A program made the position numbers and the translations under genes. From assembly GCA_963978545.1 (NCBI GenBank), contig OZ021722.1:13458301-13522300 (forward strand): a DNA stretch of 64,000 nucleotides. Direction: 5' to 3'. The notes under the pieces are model-generated. The model was given only the letters and a program-made list of their open reading frames with translations. It did no database searches and was not told where the DNA came from. Each line of letters begins with the position of its first letter. Position 1 is the stretch's first letter. This document shows positions 11,310-25,300 of the stretch, one piece after another. The stretch comes from Linyphia triangularis (taxonomy: Eukaryota > Arthropoda > Arachnida > Araneae > Linyphiidae).

Positions 11310-12000
11310 CCCACATAAGAGCTATCATTGATTACGATCCTATTGTGGAACAGAAGTTCAAGAGACCCAGGACAATGCATCACGATCCATCATGGTGAAT
11401 TGTCACGAGCTTTTAGAATTTAAATTCACCGAATAACGGATGCAACATTTCATGATTGCATTTTGATTTTATTAATTTATACTCTCTTTAAGACATAGGC
11501 CGTAGAAGTTTGAGGTCTAAGTATTTTTGACTTTAAAATGTACCGTTTTTAAAAAATTTACTTTATTGTCACAGCTATGACAAATGTACCCATTCCTTTT
11601 ATGAGCTCCGATGTACTCTAGTGCGAACATCTGCTTAGCCTTCTCCCCTTCCGACATGTTATTTGCTCTGGCAAGCACTTAGAGCCTTATTCCTTTCTTA
11701 TTCCCCACCGGGAACTATCTGAGGTGAAGTAGTAATGGCCAACCTCTCTTCCAAGCACAACATAGCTTATTTTATGATCTAAGATCTGGATCCAATTTAA
11801 GATCTTTTGGATAGCTTATGAGCGGCTTCTACTCTGCAAGCAAATGAAGCCAATTGAATACGTTGTTAATATAGATCTCTGTAAGAATTTTTAAGCCTTC
11901 TTCGGTTTCAAGTCAATAATCAGCTATCCAGAAGTTGTACTTAGAGATCAGTGATTGCCCTTTTGTGCCTATTGCCTTTCAATTGGAGTGTAAGTTTTTT
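11310..12000. other. intergenic, nothing recognised
   Basis: There is no recognisable coding similarity, no repeat pairing and only short open frames. Confidence 0.4.
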
Positions 12001-12003
12001 TTT

Positions 12004-12440
12004 GACAGGATGTCAAATTTACAAGTTACATTGTTTGAACATGTAACTTCTCCAGTTCTTTTCACAACTGTTTGATGAATAACATTGCAAACCACTGATA
12101 ATGGTAGTAGTGTGTAATGACCTAACAATGGCTTAACCCTACAAAGCAAGTTCGATTTTTTGACAAGATGTCAAATTTACAAGTTAAGACTGTTTGAACA
12201 TGTAACTTCTCCAGTTCTTTTCAAGACGCAACTGTTTAATGAATAACATTCAATGGCTTAACCCTACACAAGAAGGTTCGGTTCCTTGACAGGACATCAA
12301 ATTTACAAGTTAGGTTGTTTTAACAAGTAACTTCTATAGTTCTTTCCTCAACTGTGTAATGAATAATATTGCAAGATTGCTTGATAATCAACTTTAACCT
12401 CCGATAATGGTAGTAATGGCCTAATGATGGCTACACAAGC
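12004..12440. repeat. degenerate tandem repeat, three units of about 126-158 bp
   Basis: Units start at 12004, 12162 and 12288 with GACAGGATGTCAAATTTACA or close variants. Each continues through GTAACTTCTCCAGTTCTTTTC and AATGAATAACATT. Unit length differs because internal segments are missing in units 2 and 3. Confidence 0.85.
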
Positions 12441-12639
12441 ATCTTTTCAAATTTGTATTTTAACTCGTAATCTTACATTTCAAAGTTACTGAAACATAAC
12501 ATACTATTCAAATGCCCAACAATCATTCCTAGTAACACAACAGCAAGATATTTAGAAGCAGTAATAAATAGGCAACAGAGCGTTCACAACTGCTATATGT
12601 ATAATACAGACTACCATATGTATAATTTTGAATGTCAAT

Positions 12640-15600
12640 AAAACATACAATATAATTCAGTACTTTATTAAAATACAAGGGATTGACCTACATTTTACAA
12701 ATATATTTATTCGAAGAGTTTAATGACTGTAAATTTCAATATTAACAATTTCATTTGTTCGGTGACTTTGGATGTGATTGAAAAAAAATCTTGAAGGAAA
12801 CAAAAAAAGACTAAAATGTACTTTAAAAAAAACCCGTTTCAATGTATTTTTCGAGATAACTATAAGGAAAAGGAATACAAATTTTACTGTTTACATTTAA
12901 AAATACAAACTAGACAGAATAAATGAAAAAAAAAAAACCTAATCAAACATACATCTTAAAATTTCAAAGAATAAAACAAACTACAGACGAATATAATTAT
13001 TGCTTTATCAATTTTATAAATCACATTAACTAAAAAAGAACTAAGAAACTAATTACACTTCTGATCAATACAAATACATAAATGCAAGTACTCTGATTGA
13101 CAGATGGCATTTTTATAAACAATTGCTTTTGGAAAGAAAAGAAAAAAGAAAAAAAACATAACTTTAATATTTACTTTAGAAAATTAAAATCAATTAATAA
13201 TAATTTTGCAATAAATTCTGTTTCATTTCAGGACACTTGGGTTTTCGAAGGCAATTGTTTCAAATATATAGTTGTAGCTAAAGCTAGTTAATTTAAATCG
13301 TAACTTTCTGAATATTTAAAACAAAGGTGCACAAGCTAAAAAAATGCAAACACTAAATGCCACTCACACATACTTTGTATGTTACTATCAAACAAATGTG
13401 TCAAGTTACTTTTAAAAGTAAAAATCATAAATCTACTGAACATATAAATTGATTGATAGCATACTTTTGGTTTAAATTTCTAAGCAATAACACAACTTTT
13501 TTCTTTTAATACTTTTATTGAACAAAATTACTCTTAACTATTTTTATGCAACTAGAAGACAGTATTCTTTAAAGATTTTTGAGTGTTTTTAATCAACATA
13601 TATTTAAATAATGAGTATCAAAACTAGTATTAACGAGGATAAAACACAAATTAGCCACTGGCTTACAATCACTTCATATTACTGGGTTTTATTCGTACAA
13701 AAGTTAAACCAGTATCTAGAGAATCAGTTTTTCTGTATAAGAGTGATAAAAACCTATTCACAACTTTTCAACATTTAACTATTAGGAATTGGTTAACTGT
13801 CAATGTCCCTTTGCTGTTATTGTCAACTTCAAAAATTAGTTTGCAATTGCAATAAATAATTTAACTGAACCATATTTTGATTTCAAATGCAAACCCTGTG
13901 TTCAGTTTCAATGCCCAAGAAGAAGAAAAATACATGGGCATTAACAGAAAAATATGGTTGCCTAAATTATTAACAATGGCATAACAAGTAAAGTCTAATA
14001 ATTTTTGTTTTTGTAGTTGACAGCAACAGTTCGATGTTTGCAAAAGTTTATAGAAAAACAGTGTAATTCTATTTTTTTAAACTCATAAATTTATAAAAAC
14101 AAATTGCAGAAACTAATCTAACAAGAAAATGGAATGAGTGTTGAAAATAACAGTAATTCGTATTTATTAAGCCACAATTGTATCAAAGTAAGTTTTTGTT
14201 ACTTCAAAAAGTTAATTATGTACAAATATCATAACACAGAATGATTCATTCCTAACCTTTGTTATGGATATGGAATTAAAATTTCTGATAAAATAAAAGT
14301 TAATAAAAAATATTAATTATAAATATTAATCAATAGCTAACAGAAGAAAGTATTTATTATAACGTGTCTATATATAAACAGTTTTTAAACTACATTTTGT
14401 TAAAATAGTCACGCTCTGATTAACATTTATAAATCTACAAATATCATGTAATTAGTAACATGATTGTCTAGCACTAATCATGCTGGACTACTCTTATTTC
14501 AATGAGTTATCTAAAATTTGAGCAAGTTGTAATCCTTTAATAAGTTTTTTTGTTTACAATCCATAGAGCATAAAAGAGGATATTTTTTTAAATTATCAGG
14601 AATGTTGTAAAAATTAAAATAAAATAAAATAATAATATTTATGAAGGTTGAAAAAAATGGCATTACACTAAAAAAGTTTCTTAACATATCTTACAATGAA
14701 ACAAACTTGAACATTACTTAACTTATTCATTTTCCCTTGGAATTGAAACATTGGTACAAGTAAAATATACCATTGATAGAAAATAAAATGAAAATGGAAT
14801 GATTGCTAGTTTATATAAATGGAAATTAAATATTAAAGTAAAACAGGACAGAAAGAAACATAATTGTTAATGTATCAATTCAAGAAAAACTTAATATAAA
14901 CTACATTATGGAATATCCTTCAAATTAAAATTTTGAGCATTAAATTCAGAGCTTGAAATTAAATATTAATATACATAACTGTAGTAAGTATATTTCAACT
15001 TTAAAATACTGGAACTTTAAATTTTTATATAATAAAACAACTTCAACACTGAAGCAAATTTTTAAACATTAACAAGAAACTGTAACCTAATGTTGACATA
15101 ACTGTAATATCATAGTTTCAACAAGAATGTGTATTGATTGTAATGACTCTGATTCGGAGAAATCCGATAAAATGTTTATAATACGCTAAACAATGATAGT
15201 ATTTCAAAGCCAAGAATTCTACTTCCCATTAGTTCAATAATTTGAAATAATGTTAAACATAAAATGCAAGGCTTACAGGAATACTTTTAAAATAGTGGTT
15301 TCTAATTTTCTTGACACTTTAACTTTTGCGAACTATATTTTTTCCTTGCCCTAGGAGGGTCTATCCACACTAGAGGAACCATTATCTTAGAAAATATTGG
15401 TCACTCGCGTTTCATTAAATTCATTTGATAAACACTCTATAATTAATACTTATGAATTAGTAGCAATATTTTGCAACTCTGTAGAAAAACTAATTTACGA
15501 GGTATACTTCTGTGAAGTAAAAAATGCATTTTTTTTAAGCTATCCAACTTTGCACATATTAGCAATAACTACACATCTAAATCTATGCACATTAACATAA

Positions 15601-16291
15601 TTAATGCAAATTTTTGATTTACATTATGAATTTATAAATATATATACCATGAATTTACAAATATAACATACAATAAAGTTGTATATTATATACTTTGGCC
15701 ACAAGTTTATATGACAAAACAAGCTAACATCCATGAACATGTATTTCTAAGGTAAACAAAACAAAATTTCAAGCCAAAATTACATTGGGTGTCAAATTTT
15801 GCACTTGAAAATACACTTTTTGTAATAGTTGTGTATAATTACAATAATAGAGAGCAAACATTAAATGACTGTAATTCAAACGCTATAATTTAGAATCAAG
15901 AAAATAAACTAAATAATATATATATAAAAAAAAATTAAATCATTTAATTCAAACCAATTAAGATACAAGAGAAATATTTTTACAAATTGAAATAAAAATT
16001 CAATTCAAAAAGAATTTTGATTCTGGCAAGCTCTCAAAAATGTAATACATGTCAAATATGTAATTCTAACAAATGAGAATATGCAAGGTACAGCAATAAT
16101 AAACATAATTCCCAATCTGGCAATATGTTAACATTTTAAACTATAAGGACAAACACAAATAAAGAGCAACCATTTTGAGAGAAAGAAAAAAAAAAATAAC
16201 AGCTGCCTTTTCAGCCTTAGTTTTTGTACATTGTGTCATGTTTTTAGAAACACAAATGTTTCTAATTGCTTAAAAATGCAGTTTGTGTAAC
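12640..16291 (-). other. probable long 3'UTR of the muscle LIM gene
   Basis: This runs for about 3.65 kb downstream of the minus-strand stop codon. It is very AT-rich and, unlike the rest of the window, contains none of the dispersed repeats or MITEs seen elsewhere. A minus-strand AATAAA lies at 12669-12664, with space for cleavage near 12640-12650. Repeats resume immediately beyond. The absence of insertions over such a length suggests transcribed, constrained sequence. Shorter alternative 3' ends are possible, as several other minus-strand AATAAA-like hexamers lie within. The extent is inferred. Confidence 0.5.
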
Positions 16292-16365
16292 TTAGCTCAT
16301 TTGCAGAGTGCCAGCACCACCGCCATATCCATAACCTTTGGGACCATACAGTTTTCCATAGCATG
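16292..16365 (-). CDS. Mlp: Mlp coding exon 5 (end of LIM2 and glycine-rich tail)
   Basis: The exon follows a pyrimidine-rich acceptor TTTTTTTTCAG. It supplies the last zinc ligand C176, then [17 protein letters not shown] and a short end TLQMS before TAA. The tail is typical of the family, which supports this stop as the real C-terminus. Confidence 0.93.
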
Positions 16366-19300
16366 CTGAAAAAAAAAAAAAAAGAAGCTATTAAGTAAAA
16401 TATTTAGCTACAAATAAGGTTACAATTGAAAATAACACCTCCTTAAATCCTTTAAGTATTAACATCGATTTCGCTTGTTTGTTAATGAGTGTGTGTGGCT
16501 GCTGGACAAATCTGAAAAAAAGACACTAATTAACCCACTTGCTGTCATCTAATCAGGTCGAAACTTGGCAGATAGATTTTATAACAATCGATCAAGTTTT
16601 GGGGGCACACACTGTCACTAAAAGGTCCCTTTTACAAATGTTTCTATAATCATTTTGTAATACTAATACATCTCATTTAACCAATCATTAATGAAACACT
16701 TTCCTGTTGCCAAAATTATTTTTATCAGAATAAATAAAAGATTGGACGTGAATACATGAATTTATTGTGGAGTGTGGTCAAGTCAATTTAATATTGAATG
16801 ATAAATAAAAATAATTGGACGTGAATGCATAAATCCACATTCATTTTTAATAAATAAATGTTGAAACATTTTGGTTTCAACAGGTTTTTCAGGAATTTCA
16901 GGTGGCGTACGAAACCTGTTCCTTTCTATGGGTTATATTATTTAGTTTTGAGTAATTAATATGCCAGTATGAATTGGGTTTTATCCCGATATTTCAAATA
17001 TTCATTTTTAAAAAATATTCAACCTCCCTTCATTTGAAAAGTGTAATCTTTATACATGATATACAAATTTTGCATTATAAGAATGAAATAATATTTGAAC
17101 AGATTTTTTTTTTTTTATAATTTGGTCAACTCTTTTGTCTAAAGAAACATTATCCACAGTTGAAGTAAAAAGAAGTTGAGTCTCCCAGGAAATAAGACAA
17201 TTCCAAGCAACTTGGAAGATAAAATTGCTCCAAAATGGAAAAGGGGTCCAAATTGGTAGAAGTTGGAAATACAAATGAAATTTGAGATAGTTCAAAAAAA
17301 GTTATAAGGAAATAAAAGCAAAAATTAAGGCCCCCAAGATGTAAAATAAGGATTGAAAGGGCCCACTTATAAGGAACTACCAAAAATAAGTAGTTATTTT
17401 AAGGTTCAAGCAAACCCTGAATGCAATATCATAATTATATGCAATATTTACAAGTGTATATTGAATAAAATGTATTGCATTGTAATTATTTGTGTATCTA
17501 ATCAATTGATATTGCTTTTCAACAGGAGATAGCAGGAGAAATAATAACTAGAGTTAAAAAAATTTAATACAATATGAATTTTAAATACTATTCAAAAGGT
17601 TAGTAAAAATATTACTTTTGCAATATATTTCACCCTCTCTTTCACACAAAGTCATAGATTCCAAGCGTTTGTGGCATTCCTTGCAGTTGAAACATGTCGT
17701 TTTGTGCCATGCCTAAAAGAAACACCAAATATAGACAGAAACCCAAGTAAATGTAATTTTTATCAAATAAAACAACAAATTTAATTGTACTTTTGTAAAA
17801 TTTTGACACTGCATACATTCAAAGAAAAGCGAAAAATTTGTTAAGAAAAAAAAAAGTAATACTAATTATTGTAAAATGTTTGTTAATCAAATGTTTCAAC
17901 TTTTAATATTAGTAAAACAACAATCTATGTTTTCTATAACAAACACCCTTATACAATGAAAATAATTCTAAAAGATTTTTTTTTATTATGTAACTCAGTA
18001 TTAACAATTGAAAACAATATGAATATCAGTTAAACACTACTGATCTTTGGAGTAGTCTATCTCCGTAAGTAACTGTGACAGACACAAGAAATAGCATTGA
18101 CATTTTTGTTGTCGCAGAAATTCTATTTTAAATAACATCTTTTAAAGTGATGCATTGAAAAGGATAATCCCTCCGGCAAACGATTTGTACAGGAGAAAGA
18201 GTCCTGGAGGTTCTCTTGGCCTCACCTGTGACCGAAAGGATCAGACGGCTTTGTCCAGATTTGCCAGCGGACATCTAAAGACCCTTACTTTTCATGGAAA
18301 ACTCAAGATTTTTCCAATTTGCGGAAAATGTGCTACAGAAATGGCCTCCCCAGACCACATTTGGACTGCCTTCAGCTTTCTTGGGAAGATCTGGCCAAGG
18401 AGCCCTTGAGAGTTTTGGACTTTTTGAGTGTTTTTAACCACATGGAATTTGTCTAGCTGTCGCTAGCTTGGAGATTTGTAAAAAAAAAAAAAAAGTGATT
18501 CAACATTACAAAGCTTTTTTTTTATTAGTTAATTTCAATTGAAAGTAATTGCAATGATTCACTGAAAGATATATATTTATTCAGAATTTAAAAAAAAAAA
18601 AAAATATTGCAATGAAGTCTAACTAAAGAATAAATAAAATGACACAGGAAGTCGAATGTGAAATAGAAAAATACTATAAATTCAAGGGGGAAATGTCTTG
18701 TATTTGTATCTTTACTGGGAGAAAATCTAGGAATCTCTCATCCGGCAGTTGACACAAGATTACCACTAATCCCATAGTATAAAGTGATACATGAAATCAA
18801 GATAGCACACAGGTTGATGTCATTATCTGCCTCATACTTCCAACTACCCATGTAGCACAGCGGATTTGGACAATGTTGAAAACAGATTTCGCGGAAGAAT
18901 GTCCATGGGGGATTGTCCATGGATTGATTGGGAAATGTCCATGCTGAAGCTTGAGCATGATGAGCATTTCAAAACCATCACAAAACAATTTTTTTCCCCC
19001 TCCATCCTTTCTTCTAACACTATATTTCAATTTTCAAACTCTGCATCGCCATTTCAAGAATTCCAGTATGTTTCATACAGGGAGATATTGGCCAAGATCC
19101 ATAGCAACGGCCAGTCTATCATAGTCCACATCGAGATTGGCCAGTATCGAAACGATATTGGCCAGCGATTCCATGCTACTGGGGAATAATTGAACACCAG
19201 TGTTCCTCATGAGAAGACGCCATTTCAGAGTGGTAGAGCGTGAACAAAAACCCCTCCAAAATAATCAATACATCAAATAATTCAATTCCACTTATAAACC

Positions 19301-22300
19301 AAATGCAGCAGCTAAATATTCTTACCGATCCACCTCCCATCATCTTCTCAGCCATGTAAACAGCTTTTCCGCATCGAGGGCACACGTCTGCACCGCCCCA
19401 TCTCGGCTGTGTCGACTTCTGCACCACTTTAGCTTGTAAAGGAGCTACATGGGCTTGAGCAGTAGCAGGAATGTTGCTATAAAAATTCGTTAAACAAATA
19501 TAATACTACATACTTTAAAACGTTTAATATTCAGGATTTGTAAAAGGTTGTAAAAAAAACTTAGGGGTGTGGAACATTACACAACTTTCTATTACACTAT
19601 AATATTCGCCACTGAAATAGAATTTATGGTGTTATTTACTGTTTTCAAATTTTCACTCGTTTAAACAACAATGATCAGTTTGGAAAAAATTTAGGCAATG
19701 ATTTTTACAAGAAAAAAAAAAACATGCTAAGATGGCAAAATTGGTGTTGGGTTTATATAGGCTTTGCATTGTCCTTTCTTGTGCGTGAAACAGAAAAAAA
19801 TCAATTGTTGATGGGTGATGCTCAAGGGCAGAGAGCTCTGTGTTAAAGGCACCTGTTTTTCAACTTTTTATACTTTCATTGCAGTTCTAAGGGAATTTCG
19901 AAGATGGGAACACCTTAAGAGGCATGAGCACAGAGATTTTAATAAAAATCGTTCGAGCCATTTTTTAGCAAATGCTGAAAAACAAGATTTTTTCATGCTT
20001 TCAACCTTATGCACAAGCAAGATTTTGACGAAAACCTTAATGATAGGTCCCATAGCTACCACTAACCTGCACACAAAATTTGAACATCGTAGGTCAATTT
20101 GTTAGGGAGTTATGCTGACTACATACACAGAGACATTTTTTCTAGACCACTTTTTTGAAATCGAAATGTTCCAAAATGAGGAGAAATGCACACAAAAAAA
20201 TTGCAATTTTTCTTTTTATTAAATGCTATACTTTCATTACCCTATGTAAATATATGGGTAATTCAAAGTAGAAATATTGAACAAAAACTATTAAAGTGGT
20301 TGATATATATAATGGGCCTAGGAAGGCATATCACAAGGTGGAAAATAAGTGGAGTCAGTCCTTGTTCAGGCAGCCATTTACGAGGTTTATTTCAGAAAAC
20401 ACAGCATTGAGCATTTGACTTGCATGGAAAGAAGAGATCGATTTTCTTGAGGAAAAGGGATTATTGGTGCACAAGAAAAAAGAGATGTCACGATTCTGGG
20501 GAACTTTAGTACTAAAAAGGGAAAATTGAAAGGTTCATTCTGTATGTTAGGGACATTGTGTGCCAGATTAGCATATTTTAATGAAGGCAGGAGGAATTGA
20601 TAATGTCTCGAAAAAGTGGTGGTGCTCTCAACAAGTGACTGTGGAAAAAGAAATACATCAAGAATTTAAGTGAACATTGATAGAAGATGTTGGGTGGTGA
20701 GTTACAAAATGATTACATACAGGGTTTTATTTTGAAAATGGTAGATGCATTTATTTTGTGAACACCAATTACTTAATTCAAATTCAATATGCACCTTCTC
20801 TTTGTAGCTCGAAATATGTAAAGTCAAATATCCAATTCTTGCTGTATATGCTTCGATTTTTGTAAAGTAATTAAAGAAACTATCAAGACCAGTATAGTAT
20901 TAGCTATACTGGTATAGTATTAGCTATACTGGTATATTATTAGCTATACTGGTATAGTATTAGCTATACTGGTATAGTATTAGCTATACTGGTATAGTAT
21001 TAGCTATACTGGTATAGTATTAGCTATACTGGTATAGTATTAGCTATACTGGTATAGTATTAGCTATACTGGTATAGTATTAGCTATACTGGTCTTGATA
21101 GTTTCAATAAAACAATCTCGATATCAAAATTTTAAAGGCCAGAATAAAAGATATGGTGTCAAGTATTAAAGAGTAAATATTGAAGGGCATATAGTAGGAA
21201 CTGGATTGCTGATTTTACATACTTGTTACTTGTACTAAAGTATAAACAATAAGTTTAATAAAATTAAATTAGACATATTAAGAAGGAACTGAACTTTTAC
21301 TTCTAAAAAACTATACATCTATCAGTAATAATAGTTTTGCACAATAATTTTTTTGGACTACTCAAGACTTTTAAATCTCCCTTAATATTTATTTTCGGTC
21401 ATGCCCTTCATAAAGTATTTAAAATTGCCAATTTGAGATATTTTCCTTTAAATCTCGGTTAATTTTTTTAAACTCTAGTTAATTAATTGAATTTGATATT
21501 ATGTAAAAGATTATACAAATTAGATAAAAATTGCATTTTCGGATTTTTAGTAGATTGTTAAACATGAATACAAATAGGATGAATTAATGGTTAATATATG
21601 ATTAAATGCTACATAATTAATCTACAACTAAATCTATAACAATAAAACAAGGTGCATGTGGCTCTATAGAAAGCTAATTAAAATTGGAGTAGAGCTCTGA
21701 AATTTTCAACATAAGAAGTTTTGGCCTTATTATATTATTGGCCATTTGTTAAAAAGAATATTAACAATTTGATTAGTTATATTTAATATTTTTCATTAAT
21801 TTTTTTTTTTTTACAAAGTGACTTCAAATAGAGATACAGCTCTGAAATTTCAACATAAGTAGTTTTGCCTTCTAATTGTAGTGTTGAAAACAGAATTTTA
21901 AATTTTATTTAGTTCTTTTTTAATTAATTTTAGAAATTAATAATAAATATTTTACAAAACGATTTCTAATAGGGCTACAGCTCTGAAATTTTCAACGTAA
22001 GTAGTTTTGGCATTCTAATAAGACTTTTGAAAAAATGAATTTAAAATTTTTATTTAGTTCTTTCTTTAATTAGTTTTTTTAATTAATTAATAATTATTTT
22101 ACAAAACGATTTCTAATTGGGCTTCAGTTCTGAAATTTTTAACGCAAGTAGTTTGGGCCTTCTACTTGTGAGCTTATGCTTAAGCAGCAATGAACCTTTC
22201 AACAAGAAAAGCGAGCTCATGCTTGTAAAGTAATGAACCTTATAATAAGTGAAGTAAGACTGTGTTTATGTGTCAATGAACTTTTCAGTGAACGAAGTGA

Positions 22301-25300
22301 GCTTGATTTTGTGTTGCGATGAACCTTCCTGCTAGCGAAACGCCAAAAATTGGGACCTATACACCAAAGACGGATTCCCGCAACGCCAGGCCTCACAGCT
22401 AGCTAAAATATTGCACATGATAAAATTTCAAAGCAAAGCACAGGTATTCAGCTAGTATAAAAATAATAATATATTAGTCATTCAATATTTTAAATTGTAT
22501 ATGTTACATTAAACACCAAAATTCAAGAGAAACTAGTCTAGTCTGAAATTGTTGGTAATTTTAAAAAAAGTGGCCAATATTTTGGTTCAAACTAATTTGA
22601 TGTTATACCAAGTATACTGTTTACTAGATAAGTCCTAAAACTGGATTTCGTCTGCAACATATATGTGATTAAGCCCTTGAAGGAATCCAATAAAAAAATG
22701 CATTTCTTAAAAGTCGTTCTAATAGAACTTATGTTCTTAACTGCGGTCTAAACGTATTTCAATGGAAGGCTCTAGTCTATGTTAAAAAAGATTAATTTTA
22801 CCACAGCTGTGTAAAAAAATGTAGAAAGCTTGATTGCGTACCAACTCAGCATTGGTAATTTGAATTAACTCAATCCATAACCACAACCACACAACTAGAT
22901 TTCCCATAAATGCAAACACATTTTCTTACCTTGTAGGAGGTCCATTTTTGTATGCATCGGCTGTGTCCATGGACAGAACGCCTGCCCCGACGCCATACCC
23001 GTAGCCTTTCGGTCCAAACAGCTTTCCGTAACATGACCTGCAGTAGATCTCGCCTTCATGTTCAGTCAAATTATTGCTGTCCAAGCGTCTGTTGCATTGT
23101 TTATTGGCTAAAATAACAATAAACATGGCATTAAAAACAACAAAATGAATCTCTTCAGATTTCAAACAAAAGTATATATGTGAATTGGAATGAAAACAGT
23201 GCACATTTTTAGAGTATGATAACTGAATAAATACATATACAGGATAATTTGAACTGACCATTGAAATGGTTGATCAGATTACAATGTGATAAAACACTTT
23301 TTTTATTTTAAATTCATTTCAATGTTTCCTCTAATATACTGAATTGCATTTTCAATTTAACACATTGTTGACAGGTCCCGAGTTAACTTGTGTTTTCATG
23401 GCCAAACGTTGCCGACCAGCCACGAGTAAAATCGTGTTGCGTTTTTTTTTTTACGTCACCGTTGTTTTCTCAGTGCGCTGTTCAAGGCCTGATTTGCATC
23501 CCTCGGGGCCAAAAACACATAATATTTTCGGGGCCCTATATAAAATTTTGGAGAGGGAGTCGAATAGTTATACTGACAATATTTGCTGGAAGGATTTTCG
23601 TCTTTAGTCTGCAAGTTTATTGATAACCATTTTCTAAAGTCCAAAACCACACAACAAAAAAAATCAACCAAAATGTCATTCACCTTAATTTTACTCTTTT
23701 TTTCAGATATTTACTTGTTTAACGACTGCTACTTAAAATCAGTTTAAGTTTATTGTTTATTTGTGTTCAAAAAAAAAAAAAAAAAAATTAAAAATGTTAA
23801 AAAAAAGAACCCAGTGTTCAATTTAACTACAACTACTTTGAAAATTTTGGGACCCAAAATGTTTGTGCCCCAAGCCTGGCCAATTACAAAATAATAGCCA
23901 GTGACATGAGATAAATTCTCAGTGAAATTGCCTGTCAACAATGTGTTAAGTTGGTTGGTTGTTTTCAGATTATCTGGCACCGTCAGCAACACGAGGGCTA
24001 TAATGCGCCGAAACATTCGTCATTATAGAAGCAAACATACATTAACAAACACCCATGCCTAACACGGGACTCGGAACCCGCAACCTCGCGGTCTAGAAGC
24101 TAGCACGCTAACCACTATACCGTTTGGTCGGCAACATTGTGTTAAGAGTAACTTAAACAAGTTGGACAATGTTTTATGATGTAAGAAATCAAACGACTTT
24201 AAGAAGTCTTTTGATTGTGAGTAGTTTTCTTTCCACTCTCAATCAACAGAACAAATGGGTAACAGAATGAAACAAGTTATAAAATATTTATAAATACAGA
24301 AAAAAAAAAACCTTACATAAAATAATAAACCATTAATTATTATTTAGGATTTAGTATGCAGATATTCATCCTAATTAAAAGCTTAGCTTAGAGAGAATCC
24401 TCCGGGCCTAAAAAACAGCTTTAATCTTCACAAGTAAGAAATTGAAAGCTTTTGAGCCATTTTCTCGAAAATACAATTCCCCCATTGAAAGCACATGGCC
24501 GATAGAGCCAAGTTGGCGACAGTTTTGGCGACTAATTTTTGTCGCCAAATCTTGCGAGAAATCGCCAAATGTCGCCAAACTTGGCGACCATTTGGCGACA
24601 TTTTCGGATCTAACAAATTATACCACCAACAGAATATTTTATAGTGATTAGTAATCCGATGGAAATGTGAGTAAACATTTAAATGGTTTTATACTAAGTA
24701 GTATCTGCTTCCAATAGATGATGATTGAAACATACCACAATGTATAAAAAGAATGTCATCTTCAGGATCCAGATGACAAACATGTACAAGTTGGCGATAT
24801 TTAATGACTTAAATCACCTTCCAATTATGTTGACGACAAATGACAACAAACCTTCTGCCAATTTGGAGGCATTTTTATCAACACAAATGTCAGTAAGTTG
24901 TGAAGTTTGATTACAAGCTAGCAAATGAAACATGTCAATGAATATCCAAATATTCTTATCTAATATCTCTATTTGGAGCCAAGACGTCAACTTTCCATAG
25001 AGACAATTACTACAGAAGCAAACTTTCAGCAGTATTTCCAGCTGAATCTTATGTAATTCAACTAAGCTTATCAAAATCTTCAAACTGATACGACACATGC
25101 CTGTAGCATATATTGTTTAAGTCAAGCAAATTGAAAATTGAATTACGGTTGTAACCTTCAGTTGAATTTTGGTACGAGAAGTAGTCTCATTGAGACCTTT
25201 CATTTGACATATGACACTCGTATGTATCATTAGTAATCTTGCTTATCAATGCTGACCTCAGTCAGACATAGTCTTTGAATAAGTTCGTTATATTAACCTA

